Below the pieces are notes generated by a model, which saw only the letters and a program-made list of their open reading frames with translations, was not told the origin of the DNA and searched no databases. From Streptomyces roseicoloratus (lineage in GTDB: Bacteria > Actinomycetota > Actinomycetes > Streptomycetales > Streptomycetaceae), in the NCBI RefSeq assembly GCF_004117935.1, contig NZ_SDOY01000100.1, forward strand, positions 1 through 57,745: a stretch of 57,745 bases of DNA. Reading direction: 5' to 3'. Below are positions 27,114 to 35,570 of the stretch, in pieces. Each line of letters begins with the position of its first letter. Position 1 is the stretch's first letter. Position numbers and translations under genes: made by a program.

Positions 27114-27464
27114 TCAGCCGTACCCGAGGGCGTGCAGCCGTTCGTCGTCGATGCCGAAGTGGTGGGCGATCTCATGCACCACGGTGATCTCGGTCTCCGC
27201 GACCACGTCCTCGCGCGACTCGCACATCCGCAGCGTCGGCCCCCGGTAGATGGTGACCCGGTCCGGGAGCACCCCGGCGTACCACTCGCCCCGGTCGGTC
27301 AGCGGCGTCCCCTCGTAGAGCCCGAGCAGCTCGGGATCGTCGGCGGCCGGCTCGTCCTCGACGAACACGGCGACGTTGTCCATCAGCCGGGTGAGTTCCG
27401 GCGGGATGCGGTCCAGGGCTTCGGCGACGAGTTCCTCGAACTCCTCGCGCGTCATCTCCAGCAC
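27114..27464 (-). CDS. Small metallopeptidase family protein (zincin)
   Basis: This 116-residue cytoplasmic protein belongs to the minimal zincin family found next to housekeeping genes in actinobacteria. The zinc motif is HEIAHHFG (HExxH with a following His three residues on), close to the C-terminus, then IDDERLHALGYG. The N-terminal half is helical (TREEFEELVAEALDRIPPELTRLMDN). The GTG start at 27464 is preferred because GGGAGGGAG lies about nine bases upstream; an ATG three codons later is possible. Its substrate is unknown. A tRNA cluster starts about 105 bp to the right on the other strand. Confidence 0.9.
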   Translation of the reverse strand: MLEMTREEFEELVAEALDRIPPELTRLMDNVAVFVEDEPAADDPELLGLYEGTPLTDRGEWYAGVLPDRVTIYRGPTLRMCESREDVVAETEITVVHEIAHHFGIDDERLHALGYG

Positions 27465-27492
27465 GCGCCCATTCTCCCTCCCGGGGAAACCG

Positions 27493-27524
27493 TTTTGGCG
27501 ATACCGCCCGCCATCCCATATGCT
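27493..27524 (+). promoter_or_regulatory. Likely promoter of the tRNA-Glu/Asp/Phe cluster
   Basis: TTTTGG and CATATG (or TATGCT two bases on) are spaced by 18 bp, about 45 bases before tRNA-Glu. This is a weak match to a housekeeping promoter. Confidence 0.4.
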
Positions 27525-27568
27525 TCTCACGTCCCCGACGCGCTGAGAAGCGCCCAGGTGGGCCCTTA

Positions 27569-27641
27569 GCCCTCATCGTCTAGTGGCCCAGGACGCCGCC
27601 CTTTCAAGGCGGTAGCACGGGTTCGAATCCCGTTGGGGGCA
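27569..27641 (+). tRNA. tRNA-Glu (TTC)
   Basis: The cloverleaf is complete with anticodon loop CTTTCAA (TTC), acceptor GCCCTCA/TGGGGGC and T-loop TTCGAAT. It is the first of three tRNAs in a row. Confidence 0.95.
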
Positions 27642-27680
27642 CGCACAACCGTGTGCGAGACTTGTTCTCGCACGCTGCAA

Positions 27681-27754
27681 GGTCCTGTGGAGCAGTTGGT
27701 TAGCTCGCCACCCTGTCAAGGTGGAGGTCGCGGGTTCAAGTCCCGTCAGGATCG
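27681..27754 (+). tRNA. tRNA-Asp (GTC), copy 1
   Basis: The cloverleaf is complete with anticodon GTC. The sequence is identical to the copy at 34730-34803. It lies 39 bp after tRNA-Glu. Confidence 0.95.
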
Positions 27755-27776
27755 CTGGAGCTGGAAACAGCTTCGT

Positions 27777-27850
27777 GGCTGGGTAGCTCAGTTGGTACGA
27801 GCGATCGCCTGAAAAGCGATAGGTCGCCGGTTCGACCCCGGCCCCAGCCA
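27777..27850 (+). tRNA. tRNA-Phe (GAA)
   Basis: Anticodon loop CTGAAAA (GAA), acceptor GGCTGGG/CCCAGCC, discriminator A. It is the last gene of the cluster. Confidence 0.95.
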
Positions 27851-27856
27851 CAGAGT

Positions 27857-27886
27857 GAAGGCCCCGTTCGAGAGAATGGGGCCTTC
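27857..27886 (+). terminator. Terminator of the tRNA cluster
   Basis: The stem GAAGGCCCC / GGGGCCTTC with a 12-nt loop is followed by TTCGTTT. Confidence 0.8.
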
Positions 27887-27892
27887 TTCGTT

Positions 27893-28012
27893 TCTCCGTG
27901 CGGTCCGCACGCCCTCCCGCGCGGTCCGCACGCCTCCACGCCTCCACGCCTCCACGCCCCCGGACCCTTCCCGCCCGGACCCGTCCCGCCCGGACCTCAC
28001 GCCGCTGGGTCC
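27893..28012. repeat. GCCTCCAC and GGACCCGTCCCGCCC repeats
   Basis: The spacer after the tRNA terminator is made of short tandem repeats (GCGGTCCGCACGCC, then GCCTCCAC about four times, then CCCGCCCGGACC). It is noncoding. Confidence 0.5.
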
Positions 28013-28046
28013 CGGACCCCACCCGTAGGGGAGGTCCGGGGCGACA

Positions 28047-28886
28047 TCACTCCGCGGTCCGGTCCTCCCGGTCTCCCTTACGGGCCCGCAGCGCGAGCAC
28101 CAGCGCCACCACGGCCACCACCGCGACGAGCAGGGCCCAGTCCGGGACCGCGCGGCCCCATGCGGCCACCCGCTCCTCCACCGCGAAGGAGTCGTCGACG
28201 GACAGCAGGCCCGGCAGCGCGGTCGTCCCGTCGAAGACCAGGAACAGCGTGCCGAGGACGACGAAGAAGAGGCCCGAGAGCAGCGAGGTCGAGTGGGCCT
28301 CGAAGCGGCCGACGCGGACCGGGCGGCCGCGCAGCCAGCGCCTGCGCCCCAGCTCGTACCGCTCCCAGAGCAGCGCGAGCACGAACAGCGGCACCGCCAT
28401 GCCCAGCGCGTACACCGCGAGGAGCAGGCCGCCGTAGGCCGGGCTGCCGCTGAGCGCGGCCACCGTCAGGACGCTGCCCAGGATGGGGCCCGCGCAGAAG
28501 CCGGCCAGGCCGTAGACCAGGCCGAGGGCGTAGACGGAGAGCGCGGTCGTGGGCCGGATCCGGCCGCTCGCCTCGCTCATCCGGCGGGAGGCGAAGCCCA
28601 GGCCGAGGATCTGCAGCACGCCCAGGGCCACGATCGTCCAGCCGCCGAGGGCGACCAGCAGGTCCCGGTGGCCGTAGAAGAGCCGCCCGGCGAAGGAGCC
28701 GGCCGCGCCCAGCGGGACGAGGGTGGTGGCCAGGCCCGCGTAGAAGATCCCGGTCCTGGCCACGAGCTTCGCCCGGGTCTCCATCGAGTACGCGAAGAAG
28801 GCGGGCAGCAGCAGGGCGCTGCACGGGCTGAGGAGGGCGAGCAGCCCGCCGAGGAAGGCCGCGAAGTAGCCGATGCCCGAGGTCAC
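28047..28886 (-). CDS. CcdA/DsbD-type cytochrome c biogenesis membrane protein
   Basis: This 279-residue protein has six to seven membrane segments and moves reducing power across the membrane from cytoplasmic thioredoxin to extracytoplasmic thiol partners. The two conserved Cys are in LSPCSALLLPAFF (TM1) and FCAGPILGS (TM4), the expected CcdA pair. The GTG start overlaps the dsbA-like stop (GTGA, 28883-28886), so the two are translationally coupled. The neighbour supplies the extracytoplasmic thioredoxin-fold partner. It may serve cytochrome c maturation or general disulfide isomerisation. Confidence 0.9.
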   Translation of the reverse strand: MTSGIGYFAAFLGGLLALLSPCSALLLPAFFAYSMETRAKLVARTGIFYAGLATTLVPLGAAGSFAGRLFYGHRDLLVALGGWTIVALGVLQILGLGFASRRMSEASGRIRPTTALSVYALGLVYGLAGFCAGPILGSVLTVAALSGSPAYGGLLLAVYALGMAVPLFVLALLWERYELGRRRWLRGRPVRVGRFEAHSTSLLSGLFFVVLGTLFLVFDGTTALPGLLSVDDSFAVEERVAAWGRAVPDWALLVAVVAVVALVLALRARKGDREDRTAE

Positions 28887-29881
28887 TGCCCGGCCCCGCC
28901 GGCCGCCGGCGCCTTCCCCGACTCCGCCCCCGACCCCGACCCCGACCCCGAGTCCGACGCCCCTGACGTCGCCGCTTGCCCCGACGTCGCCGGCTTCCCC
29001 GACGTCGCCGCCCCGCCGGTCGTCGCCGGCTTCCGTGACTTCGCCGCCTTCGCCGCCGCCTCGATGGCCTCCGTGAACGTCTCCATCGGCTGGGCTCCGG
29101 CGATCGGGCGACCGTTGACCAGGAAGGACGGCGTGGACGTCGCGCCGAGCGAGTAGCCCTGCTCCTGGTCCTTGCTCACCGCCTCGCGGGCCGCCGCACT
29201 GTCCGCGTCCCGCGTGAAGCGCGCGAGGTCGGCGACGCCCGCCTCCTTCGCGAGGGCCGTCAGGCGCTCCTCGCCGAAGCCCTTCTCCTTCGCGCCCGGT
29301 GCGTACGCGGCCTTGTGGAACTCCCAGAAGCGGCCCTGCTGCCCGGCCGCCCACGAGGCCCGGGCCGCCGCCTCCGACTCCTCGCCGAAGATCGGGAAGT
29401 TGCGCCACTCGATGCGCAGGGTGCCGGCGTCCACGTACTTCTTCACCAGCTCGGGCTCGGTGTCCCGCGCGAACTTCCCGCAGAAGCCGCACTTGAAGTC
29501 GGCGTACTCGATCAGGACGACGGGCGCGTCGGCCCGGCCCAGGGCCAGTCCGTCGGAGGCGTCGCGGCGGGCGTAGGCCTCCAGCTCGGGGTAGACGCCG
29601 GCGGCCGGGTCGGCGGTGACCTCCGCCACGGAGGTACCGGCGCCCCCGGACGGCGAGGACGGCTTGGTGGTCGCGTACGAGACGACACCGAGCAGCGTGG
29701 CGGCCAGGGCCACGCCGGCGACGATGACGACGGGCTTGGACCGGGAGGCGGCGCCACCCTTGGACGCGGACGTGGACTTCGTCGCGGAGACCGACGCGGG
29801 CCTGGGCTTCGCCGCGGAGACCGACGCGGGCCTGGGCTTCGCCGCGGAGACCGACGCGGGCTTGGACCTGGGCTTGGGCAT
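28883..29881 (-). CDS. DsbA-like thioredoxin-fold protein
   Basis: This 332-residue membrane-anchored thiol oxidoreductase has a basic repeated lead (three copies of about KPRPASVSAA, residues 5-36), then a membrane segment (about 50-70). A DsbA-type thioredoxin fold (about 95-285) contains the active site FKCGFCGKFA and a cis-Pro loop (GATSTPSFLVNG). The tail (290-332) is Ala/Gly/Ser low complexity. The fold faces outside, where it would make or shuffle disulfides together with the coupled CcdA protein. AGGAG precedes the ATG, and a 70-base pyrimidine-rich leader lies upstream. Confidence 0.92.
   Translation of the reverse strand: MPKPRSKPASVSAAKPRPASVSAAKPRPASVSATKSTSASKGGAASRSKPVVIVAGVALAATLLGVVSYATTKPSSPSGGAGTSVAEVTADPAAGVYPELEAYARRDASDGLALGRADAPVVLIEYADFKCGFCGKFARDTEPELVKKYVDAGTLRIEWRNFPIFGEESEAAARASWAAGQQGRFWEFHKAAYAPGAKEKGFGEERLTALAKEAGVADLARFTRDADSAAAREAVSKDQEQGYSLGATSTPSFLVNGRPIAGAQPMETFTEAIEAAAKAAKSRKPATTGGAATSGKPATSGQAATSGASDSGSGSGSGAESGKAPAAGGAGQ
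29791..29850. repeat. 30-bp perfect tandem repeat in dsbA-like gene
   Basis: Two exact 30-bp units (29791-29820, 29821-29850) and partial copies on each side encode the AAKPRPASVS repeats of the cytoplasmic N-terminus. They are in frame, so copy number can vary. Confidence 0.9.
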
Positions 29882-29895
29882 GCTGAAGCGCTCCT

Positions 29896-29970
29896 GAGGA
29901 CGGAGAGGGAAGGGAAAGAAGGATGGGGAAGGGAGGAAAGGGAACAGCCAAAGGAGGGAGGGGGCGGGTA
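29896..29970. other. Polypurine/polypyrimidine tract in dsbA-like leader
   Basis: The plus strand is almost all purine for about 70 bases (GAGGGAAGGGAAAGAAGG and similar). The corresponding mRNA leader of the dsbA-like gene is pyrimidine-rich. This could form triplex DNA or bind a cold-shock-type protein. Confidence 0.6.
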
Positions 29971-30016
29971 CGCGTGCCCCTCCAGGCCCCGAGGCCCCCG
30001 AGGCCCTCCAGACCCC

Positions 30017-30436
30017 CTAGACCCTCAGGACCGACAGCTCCACGTGCGTCGGCGGTACCAGCTCCGGCGGCTCCGGGCCCGGCACCGTGGCCGCCTCGTC
30101 CTGGTCCGCGCCCCAGCCGCCGCACGGCGTGCGCTCCCCCGCCGGCGCGGGCAGCAGCTCGCCGAGGGCGTGCGAGCGCGGCGGTACGGCGGGGGTCGCG
30201 GCCCCCTGGTCGCCGCCGTGGTCCTGCCCGCAGCCCGGGCCTGCCGGGCCCGAGACGGCGGCTACGGCGGCCTCTCCCGGCGCCGCGGCCACGGCGACCT
30301 CCCGCGGCTGCCCCGCCGGAGCGGCGGCGGCGCCGGCTCCCGCCCCGCAGAACAGCAGCAGTCCCACCACCAGACCCACCAGCGCGGCGACGGCAGCGGC
30401 CGGCGTCGCACGCGGGCTGCCGGTGCCGGAGGTCAT
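30017..30436 (-). CDS. Hypothetical exported or membrane protein
   Basis: I do not recognise this 139-residue protein. It starts MTSGTGSPRATPAAAVAALV with a hydrophobic segment at about 12-38 and an AGA-type cleavage region. The rest is a disordered Ala/Gly/Pro-rich exported tail with two Cys. The ribosome site GAAAGG lies before the ATG, and codon use is typical of the genome. It is divergent from hrpA and lies upstream of the dsbA-ccdA pair on the same strand (135 bp apart). It may belong to that extracytoplasmic thiol context, but no motif supports a function. Confidence 0.65.
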   Translation of the reverse strand: MTSGTGSPRATPAAAVAALVGLVVGLLLFCGAGAGAAAAPAGQPREVAVAAAPGEAAVAAVSGPAGPGCGQDHGGDQGAATPAVPPRSHALGELLPAPAGERTPCGGWGADQDEAATVPGPEPPELVPPTHVELSVLRV

Positions 30437-30587
30437 GGAGAAACCTTTCAGGGGGTGGAAACGGGGCGGAGTCGGACGGTGTCAGGCGTTGTGCCCGAAA
30501 TACTACGCAGCGACACCGCGCCCGCCCTCGAGCCGCTCGTAAATGGGTTCGCCGCTTCTCGGCCGCAGGTGCGATCCTGGATCCCGT

Positions 30588-33500
30588 ATGTCTACTTCCT
30601 TCGCCGCCCTCCAGTCCGTCCTGGCCGAGGTCTCGCTGCGGGACTCCCACCGGCTCGGCCGCCGTCTCGAAGGCGCCCGCCGCATCCGCAAGCCCGAAGC
30701 CCGCCAGGCCGTCCTGGACGAGATCGCCGCCGAGGCCGGCAAGGCCAAGGACCGGGTCGACGCGCGCGCCGCGCGGGTGCCCGCCGTCTCGTACCCCGAA
30801 CAGCTGCCCGTCTCCCAGAAGAAGGACGAGATCGCCGAGGCGATACGCGACCACCAGGTCGTGATCGTCGCCGGTGAGACCGGTTCCGGAAAGACCACGC
30901 AGATCCCGAAGATCTGCCTGGAGCTCGGCCGGGGCGTCCGGGGCATGATCGGGCACACCCAGCCGCGCCGGATCGCCGCCCGTACGGTCGCCGAGCGCGT
31001 CGCCGAGGAGCTGAGAACGCCGCTCGGCGAGGCGGTCGGCTGGAAGGTCCGGTTCACCGACCAGGTGAACCAGGACGAGACCTTCGTCAAGCTGATGACG
31101 GACGGCATCCTGCTCGCCGAGATCCAGACGGACCGCGAGCTGCGCGCGTACGACACGATCATCATCGACGAGGCCCACGAGCGGTCCCTCAACATCGACT
31201 TCCTGCTCGGCTATCTGGCCCAGCTGCTGCCGAAGCGCCCCGACCTCAAGGTCGTGATCACCTCCGCGACCATCGATCCGGAGCGCTTCTCCCGTCACTT
31301 CGGCGACGCGCCGATCGTCGAGGTCAGCGGACGGACGTATCCGGTCGAGGTGCGCTACCGGCCCCTCCTGGAGGAGGACTCCGACGAGGCCGACCGCGAC
31401 CAGATCACCGCGATCTGCGACGCCGTCGACGAGCTCCGCAAGGAAGGACCGGGCGACGTCCTGGTCTTCCTCTCCGGCGAGCGGGAGATCCGCGACACGG
31501 CGGACGCGCTCGGCAAGAGGAGGCTCCCCGACACCGAGATCCTCCCCCTCTACGCGCGGCTCTCGCACGCCGAGCAGCACCGGGTCTTCCAGGCCCACGC
31601 CGGCCGCCGGATCGTCCTCGCGACGAACGTCGCCGAGACCTCCCTCACCGTCCCCGGCATCAAGTACGTGATCGATCCGGGCACCGCCCGCATCTCGCGC
31701 TACTCGCACCGCACCAAGGTGCAGCGGCTGCCGATCGAGCCGATCAGCCAGGCCAGCGCCAACCAGCGCAAGGGCCGCTGCGGCCGTACCTCGGACGGCA
31801 TCTGCATCCGGCTGTACTCGGAGGACGACTTCCTCACCCGCCCCGAGTTCACGGACGCGGAGATCCTCCGCACCAACCTCGCCTCCGTCATCCTCCAGAT
31901 GACCGCGGCAGGTCTCGGCGACATCGAGAAGTTCCCGTTCATCGACCCGCCGGACCACCGCAACATCCGGGACGGCGAGCAGCTCCTCCAGGAGCTGGGC
32001 GCGCTCGACCCGACGCAGAAGGACCCGAAGAAGCGGCTGACGGAGCAGGGCCGGAAGCTGTCCCAGCTGCCCGTCGACCCGCGGCTCGCCCGCATGGTCC
32101 TGGAGGCCGACAGGAACGGCTGCGTACGGGAGGTCATGGTCATCGCCGCGGCGCTGTCCATCCAGGACCCGCGCGAGCGGCCGGCCGAGAAGCAGGCGCA
32201 GGCCGACCAGCTGCACGCCCGCTTCAAGGACGAGACCAGCGACTTCCTCGCCTTCCTCAACCTCTGGCGCTACGTCCGCGAGCAGCAGAAGGAGCGCGGA
32301 TCGTCGTCGTTCCGCCGGATGTGCAAGCAGGAGTACCTGAACTTCCTGCGCATCCGCGAGTGGCAGGACATCTACGCGCAGCTGCGCGCGGTCGCCAAGC
32401 AGATGGGGCTCCACCTCGAGGAGCCCTCGGCGGACGCTGCCGCCCCCGAGCAGTCCGTGCACGTCTCCCTGCTCGCCGGCCTGCTTTCCCACATCGGCCT
32501 CAAGGACGTGAAGGAGTCCAAGGAGGGCCGGGACCAGAAGCGGGAGGGCAGCCGGAACGAGTACCTCGGCGCCCGCAACGCCAAGTTCGCGATCTTCCCG
32601 GGCTCCGCGCTCTTCAAGAAGCCGCCGCGCATGGTGATGTCCGCCGAGCTGGTGGAGACCTCGCGGCTGTGGGCCCGGGTGAACGCGCGGATCGAGCCCG
32701 AGTGGATCGAGCCGCTGGCCCAGCACCTGGTGAAGAAGACGTACAGCGAGCCGCACTGGGAGAAGGACCAGGCGGCCGTGATGGCGTACGAGAAGGTGAC
32801 GCTGTACGGCGTGCCGATCGTCGCCGACCGCAAGGTGAACTACGGCCGGGTCGACCCCGAGGTCTCCCGCGAGCTGTTCATCCGCAACGCGCTCGTCGAG
32901 GGCGACTGGCGCACCCACCACAAGTTCTTCGCCGACAACCGCAAGCTGCTCACCGAGGTCGAGGAACTGGAGCACCGGGCCCGGCGCCGCGACATCCTCG
33001 TGGACGACGAGACCCTGTTCGACTTCTACGACAAGCGGGTGCCCGAACACGTCGTGTCCGGCGCCCACTTCGACTCGTGGTGGAAGCACAAGCGCCGCGA
33101 GGAGCCGGAGTTCCTCGACTTCGAGCGCGAGATGCTCATCAACGAGAAGGCGGGTGCGGTCACCAAGGACGACTATCCGGACTCGTGGCGGCAGGGCGCG
33201 CTGAAGTTCCGGGTGACGTACCAGTTCGAGCCGGGCGCGGACGCGGACGGCGTCACCGTCCACGTGCCGCTCCAGGTGCTGAACCAGGTGACGGACGAGG
33301 GCTTCGACTGGCAGATCCCGGGTCTGCGCGAGGAGGTCGTGACGGAGCTGATCCGCTCGCTGCCCAAGCCGATCCGCCGTCACTACGTGCCCGCGCCGAA
33401 CTTCGCGGGTCGCTTCCTGGACTCGGTCGTGCCGGTGCAGGAGCCGCTGACCACCGCGCTCGCCCGCGAACTCCAGCGGATGGTCGGTGTCCCGGTGACG

Positions 33501-34580
33501 GCCGAGGACTTCGACTGGGCGAAGGTGCCCGAGCACCTCAAGATCACCTTCCGGATCGTCGACGAGCGGCGCCGCAAGCTGGCCGAGGACAAGGACCTGG
33601 AGACGCTCAGGCTCCGGCTGCGTCCCAAGGCCCGCCAGGCGCTCTCCAAGGCGGCCAAGGCGGCCACGGCGGGCCCGGACGGCTCCGGGCCTTCCCTGGA
33701 GCGCGCGGGGCTGAAGGACTGGACGATCGGCACGCTCGTGAAGGTCTTCGAGACCAAGCGGGCGGGCCAGCCGGTCAAGGCGTTCCCGGCGCTGGTGGAC
33801 GAGGGCGACAGCGTCGCCGTGCGGCTCTTCGACTCGGAGGCCGAGCAGGCGCAGGCGATGTGGCGGGGCACCCGGAAGCTGATCATGCTGAACATCCCGG
33901 TGAACCCGGCGAAGTTCGCCTCGGACCGGCTGACCAACCAGCAGAAGCTGGCCCTCTCCGCGAACCCGCACGGCTCGATCCAGGCCCTGTTCGACGACTG
34001 CGCGACCGCCGCCGCCGACAAGCTGATCGCCGACCACGGCGGCCCCGCCTGGGACGAGGAGTCGTTCCGGAAGCTGTACGACAAGGTGCGCGCCGACCTG
34101 GTCGAGCTGACCGTACGGACGGTGGGCCAGGTGCAGCAGGTGCTGGCGGCCTGGCAGGCCTGCGAGCGGCGGCTGAAGGCGACGAGCAGCCCGGCGCTGC
34201 TGCCGAACCTCCAGGACGTGCGGGAGCAGCTGTCCTGGCTGGTGCCGGCCGGCTTCGTCACGCGTACCGGCCTGAAGCGGCTGCCGGACCTGATGCGCTA
34301 CCTGGTGGCGGTGGACCGGCGGCTGCAGCAGATGCCGACGGGCGTGCAGCGGGACACCACCCGCATGGAGAAGGTGCACGAGATGCTGGACGAGTACGCG
34401 TGGCTGCTCGAACAGCTCCCGAAGGGCCGTCCGGTGCCGTCCTCGGTCACGGACATCCGCTGGATGGTGGAGGAGCTGCGCGTCAGCTACTTCGCGCACG
34501 CGCTGGGCACGGCGTACCCGGTCTCGGACAAGCGGATCGTGAAGGCGATCGACGCGGCCGTGCCCCAGCCGGCCCGGTAG
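30588..34580 (+). CDS. hrpA: ATP-dependent DEAH-box RNA helicase HrpA
   Basis: This 1330-residue cytoplasmic helicase is full length for bacterial HrpA. Motif I is GETGSGKTTQ (95-104), motif II DEAH (194-197) and motif III SAT (226-228). Motif VI includes QRKGRCGRTSDG. Downstream are the helicase-associated HA2/OB regions and the long HrpA-specific DUF3418 C-terminal half (about 700-1330). HrpA resolves stalled translation and processes mRNA in other bacteria. The ATG at 30588 is preferred over one 45 bases upstream because the shorter start matches the family. It ends before a strong hairpin at 34589. Confidence 0.95.
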   Translation: MSTSFAALQSVLAEVSLRDSHRLGRRLEGARRIRKPEARQAVLDEIAAEAGKAKDRVDARAARVPAVSYPEQLPVSQKKDEIAEAIRDHQVVIVAGETGSGKTTQIPKICLELGRGVRGMIGHTQPRRIAARTVAERVAEELRTPLGEAVGWKVRFTDQVNQDETFVKLMTDGILLAEIQTDRELRAYDTIIIDEAHERSLNIDFLLGYLAQLLPKRPDLKVVITSATIDPERFSRHFGDAPIVEVSGRTYPVEVRYRPLLEEDSDEADRDQITAICDAVDELRKEGPGDVLVFLSGEREIRDTADALGKRRLPDTEILPLYARLSHAEQHRVFQAHAGRRIVLATNVAETSLTVPGIKYVIDPGTARISRYSHRTKVQRLPIEPISQASANQRKGRCGRTSDGICIRLYSEDDFLTRPEFTDAEILRTNLASVILQMTAAGLGDIEKFPFIDPPDHRNIRDGEQLLQELGALDPTQKDPKKRLTEQGRKLSQLPVDPRLARMVLEADRNGCVREVMVIAAALSIQDPRERPAEKQAQADQLHARFKDETSDFLAFLNLWRYVREQQKERGSSSFRRMCKQEYLNFLRIREWQDIYAQLRAVAKQMGLHLEEPSADAAAPEQSVHVSLLAGLLSHIGLKDVKESKEGRDQKREGSRNEYLGARNAKFAIFPGSALFKKPPRMVMSAELVETSRLWARVNARIEPEWIEPLAQHLVKKTYSEPHWEKDQAAVMAYEKVTLYGVPIVADRKVNYGRVDPEVSRELFIRNALVEGDWRTHHKFFADNRKLLTEVEELEHRARRRDILVDDETLFDFYDKRVPEHVVSGAHFDSWWKHKRREEPEFLDFEREMLINEKAGAVTKDDYPDSWRQGALKFRVTYQFEPGADADGVTVHVPLQVLNQVTDEGFDWQIPGLREEVVTELIRSLPKPIRRHYVPAPNFAGRFLDSVVPVQEPLTTALARELQRMVGVPVTAEDFDWAKVPEHLKITFRIVDERRRKLAEDKDLETLRLRLRPKARQALSKAAKAATAGPDGSGPSLERAGLKDWTIGTLVKVFETKRAGQPVKAFPALVDEGDSVAVRLFDSEAEQAQAMWRGTRKLIMLNIPVNPAKFASDRLTNQQKLALSANPHGSIQALFDDCATAAADKLIADHGGPAWDEESFRKLYDKVRADLVELTVRTVGQVQQVLAAWQACERRLKATSSPALLPNLQDVREQLSWLVPAGFVTRTGLKRLPDLMRYLVAVDRRLQQMPTGVQRDTTRMEKVHEMLDEYAWLLEQLPKGRPVPSSVTDIRWMVEELRVSYFAHALGTAYPVSDKRIVKAIDAAVPQPAR

Positions 34581-34588
34581 GGCGTCCA

Positions 34589-34625
34589 GCACCGGCCCGG
34601 CAGAGCGCCTCCGGCGGGCCGGTGC
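34589..34625 (+). terminator. Terminator of hrpA
   Basis: An 11-bp perfect stem (GCACCGGCCCG / CGGGCCGGTGC) lies nine bases after the hrpA stop. Confidence 0.75.
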
Positions 34626-34667
34626 GCGGAGCCTGTCCGGGCCCGCCGGAGGGCCCGCCGGACCCGG

Positions 34668-34697
34668 TTCGACCAGACCGCTGACCTGCTGTACAGT
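34668..34697 (+). promoter_or_regulatory. Promoter of second tRNA-Asp
   Basis: TTCGAC (34668-34673) and TACAGT (34692-34697) are spaced by 18 bp, 32 bases before the tRNA. Confidence 0.55.
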
Positions 34698-34729
34698 TTT
34701 CCTCGCAGCCACGCTTCAGAGGCTGCGAA

Positions 34730-34803
34730 GGTCCTGTGGAGCAGTTGGTTAGCTCGCCACCCTGTCAAGGTGGAGGTCGCGGGTTCAAGTCCCGTCAGGA
34801 TCG
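34730..34803 (+). tRNA. tRNA-Asp (GTC), copy 2
   Basis: This is identical to the copy at 27681-27754 but stands alone with its own promoter and terminator. Confidence 0.95.
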
Positions 34804-34810
34804 CCGCGAA

Positions 34811-34840
34811 GAAGGCCCGCACCGTTCGGTGCGGGCCTTC
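34811..34840 (+). terminator. Terminator of tRNA-Asp copy 2
   Basis: A 13-bp perfect stem (GAAGGCCCGCACC / GGTGCGGGCCTTC) with a 4-nt loop is followed by TTGCGTT. Confidence 0.85.
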
Positions 34841-34844
34841 TTGC

Positions 34845-35190
34845 GTTCCCTCGAACGAGGGACGAAGGTCCCACCAACGGGTGACCAACGGCGGGTTGGT
34901 GAACTCTCGGGGGGTGGAAGGCTGTTCGGGGGCAAGGGTTCCGCGATGTGACGGGAGTCACTGAATCGGTTTCAGGAACTGTCTCACTTACACCCTTCCT
35001 ACATGGCCCCGATTTAATATGTGCAATTGCACCAGGTCTACGCGGGTCCGCCGCCCGCCCACTGCCCGCCCGCCGCCCGCCCGCAGCCGACAGGCAGTTG
35101 CCCCGCAGCCGGCCCCCGGCAGGCACACCCACAGGGGCTCACAGGCACCCGCGGACACCCGCGGACACCCGCAGACACCCGCAGACACAA
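34845..35190. other. Noncoding region between tRNA-Asp and bldC terminator
   Basis: No gene is visible. There is an AT-rich patch (34940-35030) with a perfect 12-bp palindrome GTGCAATTGCAC (35021-35032). It is followed by CCGCCCGC-type runs and a 10-bp tandem repeat ACCCGC(G/A)GAC, about four copies, at about 35147-35188. Confidence 0.5.
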
Positions 35191-35193
35191 AAA

Positions 35194-35227
35194 GATCGCG
35201 CTGGACCCGGCGGAGTCCAGCGCGATC
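35194..35227 (-). terminator. Rho-independent terminator of bldC with U-tract
   Basis: On the minus strand a 13-bp stem (GATCGCGCTGGAC and its complement) is followed by CTTTTTGTG. True U-tract terminators are uncommon in this genome. It lies 120 bp downstream of the bldC stop. Confidence 0.88.
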
Positions 35228-35347
35228 GAAGACGGGGAACCTGTTGGGGCAGGTCACGCGTCGGCAGAGCTTTGGGGTGGGGCGAACCGGGTTGGGGGAC
35301 CCGGAAAGTGCCCGGTGTTACGGGGTGTCGCGTGCGTCGCGGGCGCC

Positions 35348-35554
35348 TCAGGCCTCGCTGCGCTGCTGGGGAATGCCCGCCAGCAGAGCGCGGACCTCGG
35401 CCTCGCGGTACCGGCGGTGTCCACCCAGGGTGCGGATGGACGTGAGCTTGCCGGCCTTGGCCCAACGGGTCACCGTCTTCGGGTCCACGCGGAACATCGT
35501 GGCAACCTCGGCAGGGGTCAGCAGCGGCTCGGCATCAGGGGTGCGAGCGGTCAT
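35348..35554 (-). CDS. bldC: Developmental regulator BldC
   Basis: BldC is a 68-residue MerR-like DNA-binding protein that holds Streptomyces in vegetative growth and controls entry into development. The whole protein is a winged helix: LLTPAEVATMFRVDPKTVTRW (HTH), then AKAGKLTSIRTLGGHRRYRE (wing), with no dimerisation coil, as expected for BldC. BldC is known to bind cooperatively to direct repeats. An ideal AGGAGG lies before the ATG at 35554. It is monocistronic, with a U-tract terminator downstream and a long, structured upstream region. Confidence 0.96.
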   Translation of the reverse strand: MTARTPDAEPLLTPAEVATMFRVDPKTVTRWAKAGKLTSIRTLGGHRRYREAEVRALLAGIPQQRSEA

Positions 35555-35570
35555 GAGCGGCCTCCTCGGG

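Noticed and set aside
28047..34712. Giant 2221-codon minus-strand frame through hrpA
   Set aside because: Only its last part is real (ccdA, 28047-28886). The rest is antisense to hrpA and in a shifted frame of dsbA.
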